A DNA stretch of 21,195 nucleotides from Purshia tridentata (Eukaryota; Streptophyta; Magnoliopsida; Rosales; Rosaceae), in assembly GCA_003254885.1 (NCBI GenBank), contig QANT01003279.1, forward strand, positions 1 through 21,195, given 5' to 3'. The notes below the pieces were generated by a model. The model saw nothing but the letters and a program-made list of their open reading frames with translations. It searched no databases and had not been told where the DNA came from. How positions within the stretch are numbered: the stretch's first letter is position 1; every line of letters begins with the position of its first letter. This document shows positions 9,852 through 18,033 of the stretch, piece after piece. Made by a program: the position numbers and the translations under genes.

Positions 9852-10456
9852 GGTACTGATGTTTGTTATGTCTTTGGATATTTGGTACTTGTGTTGGAAT
9901 TTGATGGATATTTGTGGGTTATGGAATTATTTTGGCTTTGTTTAATTTGTAAAGTACTAGAATGGTTATTGACAAGGAGGATAGTGATTCGGATCTTGAA
10001 GAAATGGCACAGCATATGATAATTTGCATGCATATTTATGAATATTGGCAATCATAGGTAGATCGAACTCCATGTAATACATATGCACTATCAAGACCTG
10101 AATATGTGCAAGAGTTGTTGAATGGACATCCTGAGAGAATGTATAATTCATTCAGGATGGAGAAACATGTGTTTCTAAGGTTGTGTAAAACTCTTGAGAG
10201 CTTAGATTTGTTGAACAATGATAGACATGTGGGTATTCACAAGGCTGTGGCAATTTTTTTATTCATAGTGTCGCATAGTGTGCGTATGCGAGTTGCTGAT
10301 GAACGTTTTCAAAGATCTAAAGAAACTATTCACAAGCAATTTGAGTGTGTATTAACAGCTTTATGTGCATTATCACCGTGCATTATATGCCCATATATTC
10401 GAGGAATAACTCCTCCATAAATTTTGAACAGTCCTAAATACTTTCTGTATTTTGAG

Positions 10457-10541
10457 GTAATGATAAGTTATGTTTGTTTCTGGAAATTTCTTAGAATATT
10501 GTATATAACATTGAGTCTAACTTTTTATTTTCATTTTATAG
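10457..10541 (+). other. Intron 1 of the Harbinger transposase
   Basis: The donor is tattttgag|GTAATG and the acceptor ttttatAG|aagtg. Splicing joins KYFLYFE to KCIGAIDGTH, the junction seen in the family. Confidence 0.7.
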
Positions 10542-10771
10542 AAGTGTATTGGTGCAATTGATGGGACACATGTTGCTACATGGGCACCTGCACAAAAACA
10601 AACATCATATTGTGGTAGGAAGGTTCTTGTCTCTCAAAATGTCATGTGTGCATGCTCGTTTGATATGATGTTCACATTTGTTTACACAGGATGGGAAGGG
10701 ACTGCAGATGATTCTAGGGTGTTCATAGATGTAGTGACAAGGCTAGAGAATGAGGTCCTTTTCCAGAGGAA

Positions 10772-10848
10772 GTCATGTTACTTTTAAATTTAAAATTTAA
10801 AATATTACATATATTATTGTGACATTCAATTAATAAAAAAAATTTCAG
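10772..10848 (+). other. Intron 2 of the Harbinger transposase
   Basis: The donor is ccagaggaa|GTCATG and the acceptor aaatttcAG|ggtatt. Splicing would join a PEE-type end to GYYYVVDARYTNMPGF. The donor is weak (GTCATG), and a frame change lies just upstream. Confidence 0.5.
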
Positions 10849-11296
10849 GGTATTATTATGTTGTTGATGCTAGGTACACAAACATGCCAGGATTCTTATC
10901 ACCCTATTAAGGTGAACGATATCATTTTTGCGTGATTATAGGGGACCTCGTCAAGCACCAAGATGTCCTATGGAGTTGTTCAATTATAGGCATTCTTCAT
11001 TACATAATGTAATTGAAAGGTGTTTTGGCGTGCTAAACGCACATTTTCCTATTCTGAAATTGATGCCTAATTACCCTCCACGTAGGCAACGACGAATCCT
11101 TATTGGATTTTGTGTGTTACAAAATTTTATTAGGAGAGAAGCTCATCGAGACATAATGTTTGAAGAATTTCAAGTAGAAGACATGGTATTTGATGAAGGG
11201 GATGTGACAATGTCAAACATAGATATGCCTTTGGGAAACCTTGCACAAATGACCACTTTAAGAAATAAGATTGCATCAGACTTATGGCGTGATTGT

Positions 11297-11440
11297 GGTC
11301 CAACTTCATGACAAGTGTTGTCATACATTCAGATAAACTATTTTGTCATATTAGGTTCATGATTATATGGTCCAACTTCATGACAAGTGTTGTCATACAT
11401 TCGGATAAACTATTTTGTCATATTAGGTTCATGATTATGA
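11297..11440. repeat. Tandem duplication, 72-bp unit, two copies
   Basis: Copies begin ggtccaacttcatgacaag at 11297 and 11369 and differ by about one base. The first copy overlaps the transposase stop codon, so the duplication contains the last few codons and the start of the 3' untranslated region. Confidence 0.9.
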
Positions 11441-11931
11441 ACTATTTTGTATAAACATTTATGAGATGATGGTACTCTATTTAATCTATGGTATTTGTGG
11501 TTATGAACTATTTTTTTGGAACACGTATGGAATGATGGCACTCTATTTAATCCAAGATATTTTTGAGTTATTATTATTTTTTTTTACAAGTAGTTTGTGT
11601 GTGTATATATATATTTATTTAACATATTTATTTTACAAAAGAAAGAGTAATAGTAATAAAAAATATATTGTCATTTTTTTATTTAAGAAAAAAAACTTAA
11701 AAAACATATGACAAAAATATTTTTACCAAACGCATAATTACAGTTTTTGCTATTTTCTATTCATTGTACCAAACACGTTTTCACTATTTTTGTCCTCATA
11801 AAATAGTTCTTGGGTTAAGCTACCAGACGCATTCTACAATCTTGAAAATAAATAATTCAATTTCTCATTTTTGTTTTTATAAAATCGTTTTTTGAAAATC
11901 ATTCTGTAAAACGTTACCGAACCCACCCTAA

Positions 11932-12185
11932 AATCTTGGTATATTCAATACAGACTTTTAAAAAGTTCATGAAAGTTTGTGGTATTCAATTAGGACTTTT
12001 AAATACTTTTAAATAGTCCATGAAAATTTTGTGATATTCAATTAGGAATTTCAAAAACTTTAAAAATGTCCATCAAAGTTTTATAGTATTGAATTAGGAC
12101 TTTTTAAAAGTCTATGAAAATATTGTGGTATTCAAAAAATCATTAGAAGTCAATGATTTTATTAAATGGTAGATTTTTATGGAAT
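11932..12185. repeat. Right part of the split AT-rich repeat: ~41-60 bp subterminal-like units
   Basis: Imperfect direct repeats of a unit beginning tattcaattaggactttt and ending around tgaaaattttgtgg occur near 11940, 11984, 12034 and 12087. The array begins in mid-unit at 11932 and is continued on the left by 7834-8040, showing it was one sequence before the Harbinger landed. Such multiple subterminal repeats resemble transposase-binding arrays of TIR elements, but I cannot fix the outer ends. Confidence 0.55.
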
Positions 12186-12198
12186 TTTGAGCATAAGC

Positions 12199-12206
12199 TA
12201 TAAATA
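12199..12206 (+). promoter_or_regulatory. TATA-box candidate of the Myb/SANT-like locus
   Basis: TATAAATA lies about 100 bp upstream of a splice-donor-like site at 12299 (ttccag|GTAAGA). The pyrimidine-rich stretch between them (about 12230-12298) looks like a 5' leader. The arrangement is inferred from sequence only. Confidence 0.35.
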
Positions 12207-12298
12207 CCAAACTCTAATAATTCTGAAGCCTCACCCCCTAAGATTTCTACGAATTTCAAATTTCTCTCTACAACTCTCTTCAGGGCTTTATATTCCAG

Positions 12299-12762
12299 GT
12301 AAGAAAACCCATTTCTCTTCTAGGGATTTTTTTTTTCTCTTTCTCATGCACTAATCAATTATAACAAAGTAATCATAGTAATTTATATACATGAGTATGT
12401 ATAATAATAGATATATGCATACGGACTTATTAGAACTAGCAATTCTATCAATTGTATATATGCACATATATATATATATATTGTTATCATAATTATATTA
12501 ATTATATTTAAGGATTATAGAATTGTTGATCAATAAATAAGGGCTATATATTATTGCAGAAATATTAATATATGGATTATATATATTACCTATTACTTTT
12601 TTTCACAATTATATATTTTATTATACTTATGGTAGTACTTAACCATATAGGATTATTAAAAAAAATTGTTGTACCTTTATTTAGTGATTTTAAGTTCTTA
12701 GTGATTGCATTTTTACTAATTATATATATGATATAGTAACATTAGAAATGAGAGATTCATAA
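12299..12762 (+). other. Possible 5' intron, otherwise featureless AT-rich DNA
   Basis: It begins with a strong donor (GTAAGA) and is very rich in A, T and TA repeats, including (TA)n near 12466-12480. No convincing branch point or acceptor can be fixed before the Myb/SANT exon. No gene is seen inside. Confidence 0.3.
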
Positions 12763-13104
12763 AGAAATGACAAAGGAAAGAACAAAGTTGTGGGGAGTTA
12801 TAAAAGTTGGTCTGTGGAAGAGAACAATGAGATACTACAACTTATGGTTAATGCCGCTAATCGTGGGGGGTGTGATAGCAGTGGTTTGTTGATTAAAGAA
12901 ACAGTAGATCAAAAGATACTTCTTACTCTTAATGCCAAACTTGGCGGTCAAAAAAGTTATTCTCAATGCCATAGTCGATTGAAATGGCTCAAGCAGCTAT
13001 ATAATAATTATTCTAAGCTTCTGCATCACAGTCACGAGTTTGAATGGGACCTAAACACAAAGAAGTTCACTGCTAGTAATGAAGTACGGGAAAATTACTT
13101 CAAG
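12763..13104 (+). pseudogene. Myb/SANT-like DNA-binding domain exon (PF12776 type), start codon lost
   Basis: The open frame runs from after a TAA at 12760 to a donor at 13105 (aattacttcaag|GTAAGC) and encodes about 114 residues. The family features are in order: KSWSVEENNEILQLMVNAAN, a linker SSGLLIKETVDQKIL, SYSQCHSRLKWLKQLYNNYS (second helix pair), and FEWDLNTKKFTASNEVRENY. Plant proteins of this family, often annotated L10-interacting MYB-like, usually continue into further exons; none is recognised downstream. No in-frame ATG exists. An ATG at 12767 lies one base out of frame just where the family starts (lysine-rich segment KGKNK), suggesting a 1-bp deletion. It is probably a truncated copy, either of an element-borne ORF1 or of a host gene. 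Confidence 0.65.
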
Positions 13105-14344
13105 GTAAGCTTTTCATATATATATATATATATATATTAAATGTTTTATATTATTGCTTTTCATATATTATTTATTTATTTATTTGACATTATTGCTTTT
13201 CATCATTGCTTATTTTAATGTAAAAGGTGAATGAAAAATAAAAGATGTAACAAGGGCAATTAGGTGGCTCATGCATAAATAGGCATCTTAATTTTGTTTA
13301 GGTAGTACTTTATATATAACAATTAAAAAGTAGAAAGGGAGAAGCTAGAGAAGATTATAAGTACCTAACATGAGGGAGCAAAGATAAGAGTTACAGTATG
13401 GTTTAGACAAGTGGATCTCTAGAAAATGTCTTAAGTGGTTAATCATTTATTCTGTAACTGCGACGCACTCCTTTATTTCTTTACTCTTGATTCTGAATAT
13501 CATCTTTGCTTTGACCTCTGATATATGTAGGATTACTACCTCTAATATATGAAGAATTACTACCTTTCCAATTAATTGAATGATTAGCTGCTATATTTTC
13601 ATGTGGCAATAAGAGTTTTTCCATTTGTAGTGAATATGTATAGCCTTACCATTAGTCTTTTTTATTTGTGCAAGGAAAAAGAAAAGTGGAGTTTGTTTTT
13701 ATGCTCTTTAAATTCTAGGAGGTAAGTAAGTGGGGGTAATTTGTCTAGACAGCTTTTCTTATATAGATGATTCATATGTGCTATCTTGCATAGTTGCATA
13801 GGGTTAATTAATAAACTTTGATAAATAGTCCCTTTCTTTGATTAGTTTCTTTATGTATTTAAAATTTCCTAGCATTAGAATCTTTTTGAATGTCATGTGC
13901 TCTATCTCTAATCATAAAATTTTGTATATGCACACTTGAATTTTTTGTTTTTGGTACAAAGGCAAGCCTTAGGCCTGGCTAAACAAGATTAATCTTACAA
14001 CCCTAACGCATTAATGGGCTCTTTCTTATTTGCTTTGGTTTTCGAGAGGTTCACTTAACTATTGGGTGTTCTATTTGGAAAGGAGAATATGATGGAAATT
14101 TGTAATTAGTAGCAAATCTTTGGAGCAAACTTAACACGAATTGCTAGCAATTTTTTTATTCATATAAAAACTTTATAATCTACACATTATTATTAATTTT
14201 AGGGGGGTTTTTTTTTTAAGCCCATTTCAGAAAAATTTCTATTTATCGGCCCACTTGCTACAGTGCATTATTATAGTAGCCAATTTTTTTAAAAAAATCC
14301 GGTGCTACAGTAACGGCGTTATAAGTATATTTAAGAAGTGTTAC
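13105..14344. other. Unassigned DNA downstream of the Myb/SANT exon
   Basis: Contents include a (TA)n run at about 13118-13138 and a 24-bp near-tandem repeat starting at 13515 and 13539 (cctctgatatatg / cctctaatatatg). A perfect donor-like gag|GTAAGTA lies near 13720 after a short purine-rich segment that could be an exon. At about 14257-14280 there is a short inverted repeat, gctac...gtagc. No protein similarity is recognised; the interval could hold introns of the truncated Myb/SANT gene. Confidence 0.5.
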
Positions 14345-14641
14345 TGTATACCATTAACAATTCATACTTTGCAAAAAAATAAAAAATAAGACAACTTATA
14401 CAACTTTTACCTTTTTTTTGTGTATAAACACATAAAAAATAGCATAAAGCAAAAAAAATGAACATCTTTTTTTTTTTTTTTCATATCTAGAGTATGTATA
14501 CCATTAACAATTCATACTTTGCAAAAAAACTAAAAAATAAGACAACTTATACAACTTTTACCTTTTTTTGTGTATAAACACATAAAAAATAGCATAAAGC
14601 AAAAAAAATGAACATTTTTTTTTTTTTTCATATCTAGAGTA
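14345..14641. repeat. Tandem duplication, 150-bp unit, two copies
   Basis: Copies begin tgtataccattaacaattc at 14345 and 14495. They differ mainly in homopolymer length (T and A runs) plus one or two substitutions, so this is a recent event. Both contain long T tracts before tcatatctagagt. Confidence 0.92.
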
Positions 14642-14699
14642 ATTGAACAGTAACAACCACATTTACCAATTTAAAAAATTACTACTTTCCATTAGAGAA

Positions 14700-14935
14700 C
14701 AATCAGGCATTGTTGTAACAATCACCTTATTGTTACTGACAGTTGCAATCACCTTATCGTTACTATCTAACAATAACAATCACTTTAGTGTTACTATATG
14801 ATAGTAGCAATCACTTTAGTATTACTATATGATAGTAATAATCAGGTATTGTTATTATTTTACAATAACATTAGCTTGATATTGTTATTGTCTGAATATC
14901 GTTACAAAATCAATAACACTAACAATAATAATTTT
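14700..14935. repeat. Degenerate ~31-36 bp minisatellite with internal hairpins
   Basis: Units begin caatcac(c/t)tta and recur near 14720, 14747, 14777, 14808 and, more diverged, 14839 onward. Each carries (g/t)ttact followed by an inverted partner, for example ttactatatgatagtaa, so individual units can fold. A 65-codon frame across it (14798-14995) is a by-product of the repeat and is not called as a gene. Confidence 0.7.
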
Positions 14936-15223
14936 CTGGTGCTCCAAAATGTTTCACGTACAAGTTTACAACACATTAAAATGGAAGTCCTTTAGATCAT
15001 CATTGATTGTTCCGTCTCTTCTCTTGCAAAAACATTGTGGGCAATTCAGATAACCCAACAAAAAACAAGGCCATATATATGAGAATGGAAGGGAAACAAG
15101 ATAAAGATCATTTCTCAACTTCTATTATTTTCTTTTTAAGTCTCGTTTCTATAAGAGCATTTTAAATATGAAACCCCATGTAGCAACAAAAGACAGAAGA
15201 GTAGAAGAGACATTTTTCATACC

Positions 15224-15314
15224 TTTAGCTTAAGAGCAGTATAGGGAAGCATCAACTTTCTCAAACGCTTGAAGTTGCCTTAAAGGACCAGGAAGTTTAC
15301 CTCTGGAGAGATGC
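15224..15314 (-). pseudogene. Possible LRR-like exon fragment
   Basis: Read on the minus strand, an AG acceptor-like site (gatcttag) precedes a 27-codon open frame, HLSRGKLPGPLRQLQAF followed by EKVDASLYCS and a stop. A GTATGA donor-like site comes soon after the stop. The LP-PLRQLQAF spacing is reminiscent of a leucine-rich repeat, but the piece is too short to establish this. It may be a chance frame. Confidence 0.15.
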
Positions 15315-15529
15315 TAAGATCTCCCTAAAATCTATAAAATCAATTAATTGTTGACTTGTTCCACAATTAAAGCCCTAAAATTTTAAATTTCTAATTCAAA
15401 ATAATCATTAAAATATATAAATTCTTGATTAGATGCCAAACTCAATTAAATCCCAACTCCCAGGCTGGGGTATCTGCCTTCCATTACCTTCCTCTTGTCT
15501 TGTTCACAGACAGATGCTAAGATCTCCCT
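15309..15529. repeat. 18-bp direct repeat pair flanking 185 bp
   Basis: The sequence agatgctaagatctccct occurs exactly at 15309-15326 and 15512-15529. It could be a target duplication around a 185-bp insertion or the trace of a local exon duplication. No SINE A/B boxes or poly(A) end are evident between the copies. Confidence 0.6.
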
Positions 15530-15919
15530 TCATCTTGAGCTTCAAGAAGACTAAGAGGTCCAACTCCATCTAAAATAAAGGCAAAGAAACCCATTAACCT
15601 TTTTATGATTGGACGGCGATCAGGAAGTGGATTGTGGCTAGATCTGGGTCGTGCTTCAAGGTGAGGGTGGCAATCATGGTGAGTGTGGGGGAGGAAGATG
15701 CCATAGAAGTTTGATTGATATGTGAGGTAAAGAGGAAAGAGATGGAGAGCGAGAGAAATGGAGATCAAGTGAGAGACAGAGTGCGACAGAGAAAACAGGG
15801 GTTTGGATCGGGAATGTATAAGTTAGGACTCCTGCAAAACAAAAACAAAAGGGTATGGATCTTAAAAGTAGAGAGAGTTCAAAAATAGGTTTTATAATCA
15901 TTTACTTTTTAATTTTATA

Positions 15920-16200
15920 TGCTAACATTTATATAATTTTTTTTCCAGTCGAGTCATGTCCCGACCCTTGGGCACGTGAAAAACAACTGAAAATTGGAAC
16001 TGCCAAATCTTTTCTTGAAATCGTGAGCCATAAATATAAAATAAATTATTGAAAACAATATGCTAACATTTATATAATTTTTTTTCCAGTCGTGTCATGT
16101 CCCGACCCTCGGGCACGTGAAAAACAACTGAAAATTGGAACTGCCATATCTTTTCCTGAAACCGTGAGCCATAAATATAAAATAAATTATTGAAAACAAC
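15920..16200. repeat. Tandem duplication, 141-bp unit, spanning the edge of solo LTR B
   Basis: Copies start with tgctaacatttatata at 15920 and 16061. Each contains about 32 bp of flank followed by about 108 bp of LTR terminus. Differences include T versus C in the cctcggg motif, at a CpG. The duplication therefore followed LTR insertion and gave the LTR two left ends. Confidence 0.9.
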
Positions 16201-16341
16201 TGTACTTTACAAAACCCTTTACATAAAACCAAAGTATAAAACACAGTTCTAAACGCTGGTTGTCCCACTGCCTCTTCTTCTCTCCACTGCCTCCTCAGAC
16301 TGCTTAACCTGAAAACAAACCTTGCATTCAACCAAAGGTGC

Positions 16342-16365
16342 ACCGAGTTTAAACATAAACCCGGT
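16342..16365 (-). repeat. Conserved hairpin near the 3' end of solo LTR B
   Basis: The arms accgagttt and aaacccggt are separated by six bases, with one mismatch. The same structure is at 19087-19110 in LTR C and, eroded, at 2572-2595 in LTR A. Confidence 0.6.
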
Positions 16366-16868
16366 AAGCTCACTAGAGCTCGTATGAGTGAACTAACTGT
16401 AAACCTCAATATTAAAATCAGTAATTCAGAATCATCCGAGAATTCCTCAATTAACAATTCACTAAAATAATAAATAATAAAACCAACTGAAGCCTCAAAT
16501 CACAAAATCCACAAATCACCAATCAAATCAACGATTGGATAACCTTAATTTACCTCAAATTAACTCTTAAACTGAAATTCACCCTAAGTAAAACGATAAT
16601 CCTCAAATCAACCTTTAAACCTTCGATTCAAATCCCTCGAAATTCACTAATCCTCAATAATAACCATTGGTGCTCAAAACTCACTTAAACCTTTAACCTC
16701 AAATAACCCTTAAATCCTCGAGATCTCCAATCCTAGTTCCATACCCCCCTTAACTAGCAAACAGCAAACAAGCGCACACAACAAGTAACTGAATTGAAAA
16801 TTAATTAAACTTAAATCACTCACAAAACTGAAACAAAATTCACTCATAGTGACCACGCGGAACCGAAC

Positions 16869-17172
16869 TGCCCTTCGTGACTCCCTTGCTCGGATTCTAA
16901 AATCCGGCAACACAACGGCATCGGAAATACAAATTCCCGTGCCGAGGGTACCTGTTAAGACCAGACAAACCAACAAACAAGACAGAGTTCACAAACAAGC
17001 CAACAAACTACTGAAACGGGTGCCCTTCGTGGCTCCCTTGCTCGGATTCTAAAATCCGACAACACAACAGCATCAGAAATACAAATTCCCGTGCCGAGGG
17101 TACCTGTTAAGACCAGACAAACCAACAAACAAGACAGAGTTCACAAACAAGCCAACAAACTACTGAAACGGG
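16869..17172. repeat. Tandem duplication, 152-bp unit, inside solo LTR B
   Basis: Copies start tgcccttcgtg at 16869 and 17021. Of the four differences seen, three are G-to-A at CpG or CpG-like sites (ccggc/ccgac, acggc/acagc, tcgga/tcaga). LTR C has a single copy of this segment, so the duplication is private to this insertion. Confidence 0.92.
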
Positions 17173-18033
17173 CGGGAACCACCACGCACGGTGGCTTCCC
17201 GGCCCCGGAAAACACTCAAAAGTCAAAGAAGCTCACCCACGGGTTTGGGTAATTGGCCCGAGGCCAAAAACCAGGAAAGCAGGTTGCTGGAACCACCACA
17301 CGCAGCGGGACCAGCGGTGGTCAACGGGTGGTCAACCTGCCAAAAACCAAACTCTAAAAACAGGCTACACACACACACGTAGAGGAGGTTGAGAGGACCA
17401 AAACTCAAACCTGAGTCGAAACTCACAAGTGGCTGAAAAAGGGAGAAAAAGGCCGGAGAAGCCGTCGACCTACCTAGCTTCGATCCGCCACCTACAGAGC
17501 TCCGATGGACGACCATAGGACACCACCGTGACGAGCTCGACGAGGCGAAGAAGTCTGGGTGGTTGCTGAGCCTCGAAGTCGCTGGAAACGCCGCGATCGT
17601 CGTCGGCGACTCTGCTGTGCGCGAGTTGCTTCTCTCGTTTCAAGCTGTTTCAGAAGAAAGAAGGGAGGGAGGCGAGCTCAGCAAGCTGAAGCCCGACCTC
17701 AGCCGCCGCTGGACACGCCCCCACGCGCTGGTTACAGTGGAGGCTGGGAGAAAGAGTCGCGAGAGAGACAGGGTGCAGGAAAGAGGAGAGAGAAACTGAG
17801 GAATTCTGGGTTTTTGCGGTTTTTAAAACTAAATTTTTAAAAATTACAAGTTTGCCCCTCTCTTCACACGTCCGTAACTTCCAAACCGTAGCTCCGTTTG
17901 ACGTGTGCTTCGTATCTACAAACTCGTGAGAACGAGACCTTTCCAACGAACCCAAAGTCAACACAACTTTGGAAAGGTACGGGGTCTTACAAGGGGGTGC
18001 TCCTACTTCTCTGATTTTCAGAGAAGCTTTTAA

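Larger units (their letters stand above)
9962..11311 (+). pseudogene. Harbinger ORF2: DDE transposase (HARBI1-like, DDE_Tnp_4), broken
   Basis: This is the catalytic nuclease for cut-and-paste transposition. Exon 1 (9962-10456) encodes the N-terminal helical region with RMYNSFRMEKHVFLRLC and RFQRSKETIHKQFE. Introns are at 10457-10541 and 10772-10848. The three acidic catalytic residues are visible: D in GAIDGTH (codon 10560), D in ADDSRVF (codon 10710) and E in NVIERCFGVL (codon 11015). Breaks are TAG at 10055, TAA at 10418 (in TPP*ILNSPKYF), a frame change at about 10755-10770, TAA at 10908 (SPY*GERYH) and a frame change at about 10925-10935. The last exon ends DLWRDCGPTS with TGA at 11309-11311. 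The triad survives but no full-length protein can be made from this copy. Confidence 0.88.
8044..11928 (+). mobile_element. Complete but inactive PIF/Harbinger DNA transposon, 3885 bp
   Basis: Terminal inverted repeats begin GGGTGCCTTTGGTAAT on the left and, reverse-complemented, GGGTGGGTTCGGTAAC on the right. The element is flanked by TAA at 8041-8043 and 11929-11931, the 3-bp duplication typical of this superfamily. It carries the two standard genes, a Myb/SANT-like ORF1 (8642-9568) and a DDE transposase ORF2 (9962-11311), both with stops and frameshifts. Motifs around TTTGGTA recur inside each arm. Removing it rejoins the surrounding repeat as gactttggtagactTTAAaatcttgg. It also holds two tandem duplications, of 142 and 72 bp, in its spacer and 3' region. 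Confidence 0.9.
14936..15919. other. Unassigned DNA with a possible minus-strand exon remnant
   Basis: No complete gene is found. An 18-bp exact direct repeat lies at 15309-15326 and 15512-15529. A minus-strand frame at 15517-15768 shows no known domain. The T-rich stretch near 15935 leads into the duplicated edge of solo LTR B. Confidence 0.5.
15952..17991 (-). mobile_element. Solo LTR B, same family as LTR A, minus strand, with a duplicated end
   Basis: On the minus strand it begins TGTAAGACCCCGTACC (17991 downward) and ends with GGTCGGGACATGACA at 16093. A second copy of that end, with its last bases mutated, lies at 15952 because of the 141-bp duplication. Flanking pentamers are AGTCG (15947-15951) and AGGGG (17992-17996), three of five matching, so the target duplication is degraded or altered. 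Compared with LTR C it lacks about 136 bp near its start, corresponding to about 20597-20732, and carries an extra 152-bp tandem copy at 17021-17172. There is no internal domain. Open frames in it are LTR sequence. Confidence 0.8.

Noticed and set aside
9966..10218. Three overlapping minus-strand frames
   Set aside because: They are antisense to the Harbinger transposase, whose recognised domain explains the sequence.
14340..14641. Pair of LTRs or MITEs
   Set aside because: The two copies abut with no internal DNA and no terminal signatures; a local tandem duplication explains them better.
15327..15511. SINE insertion with an 18-bp target duplication
   Set aside because: No polymerase III A/B boxes and no A-rich or simple-repeat tail are visible, so only the direct repeat is reported.
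17223..17840. Several GC-rich frames on both strands of solo LTR B
   Set aside because: All lie within the LTR; the openness reflects GC-rich composition with few stop codons.
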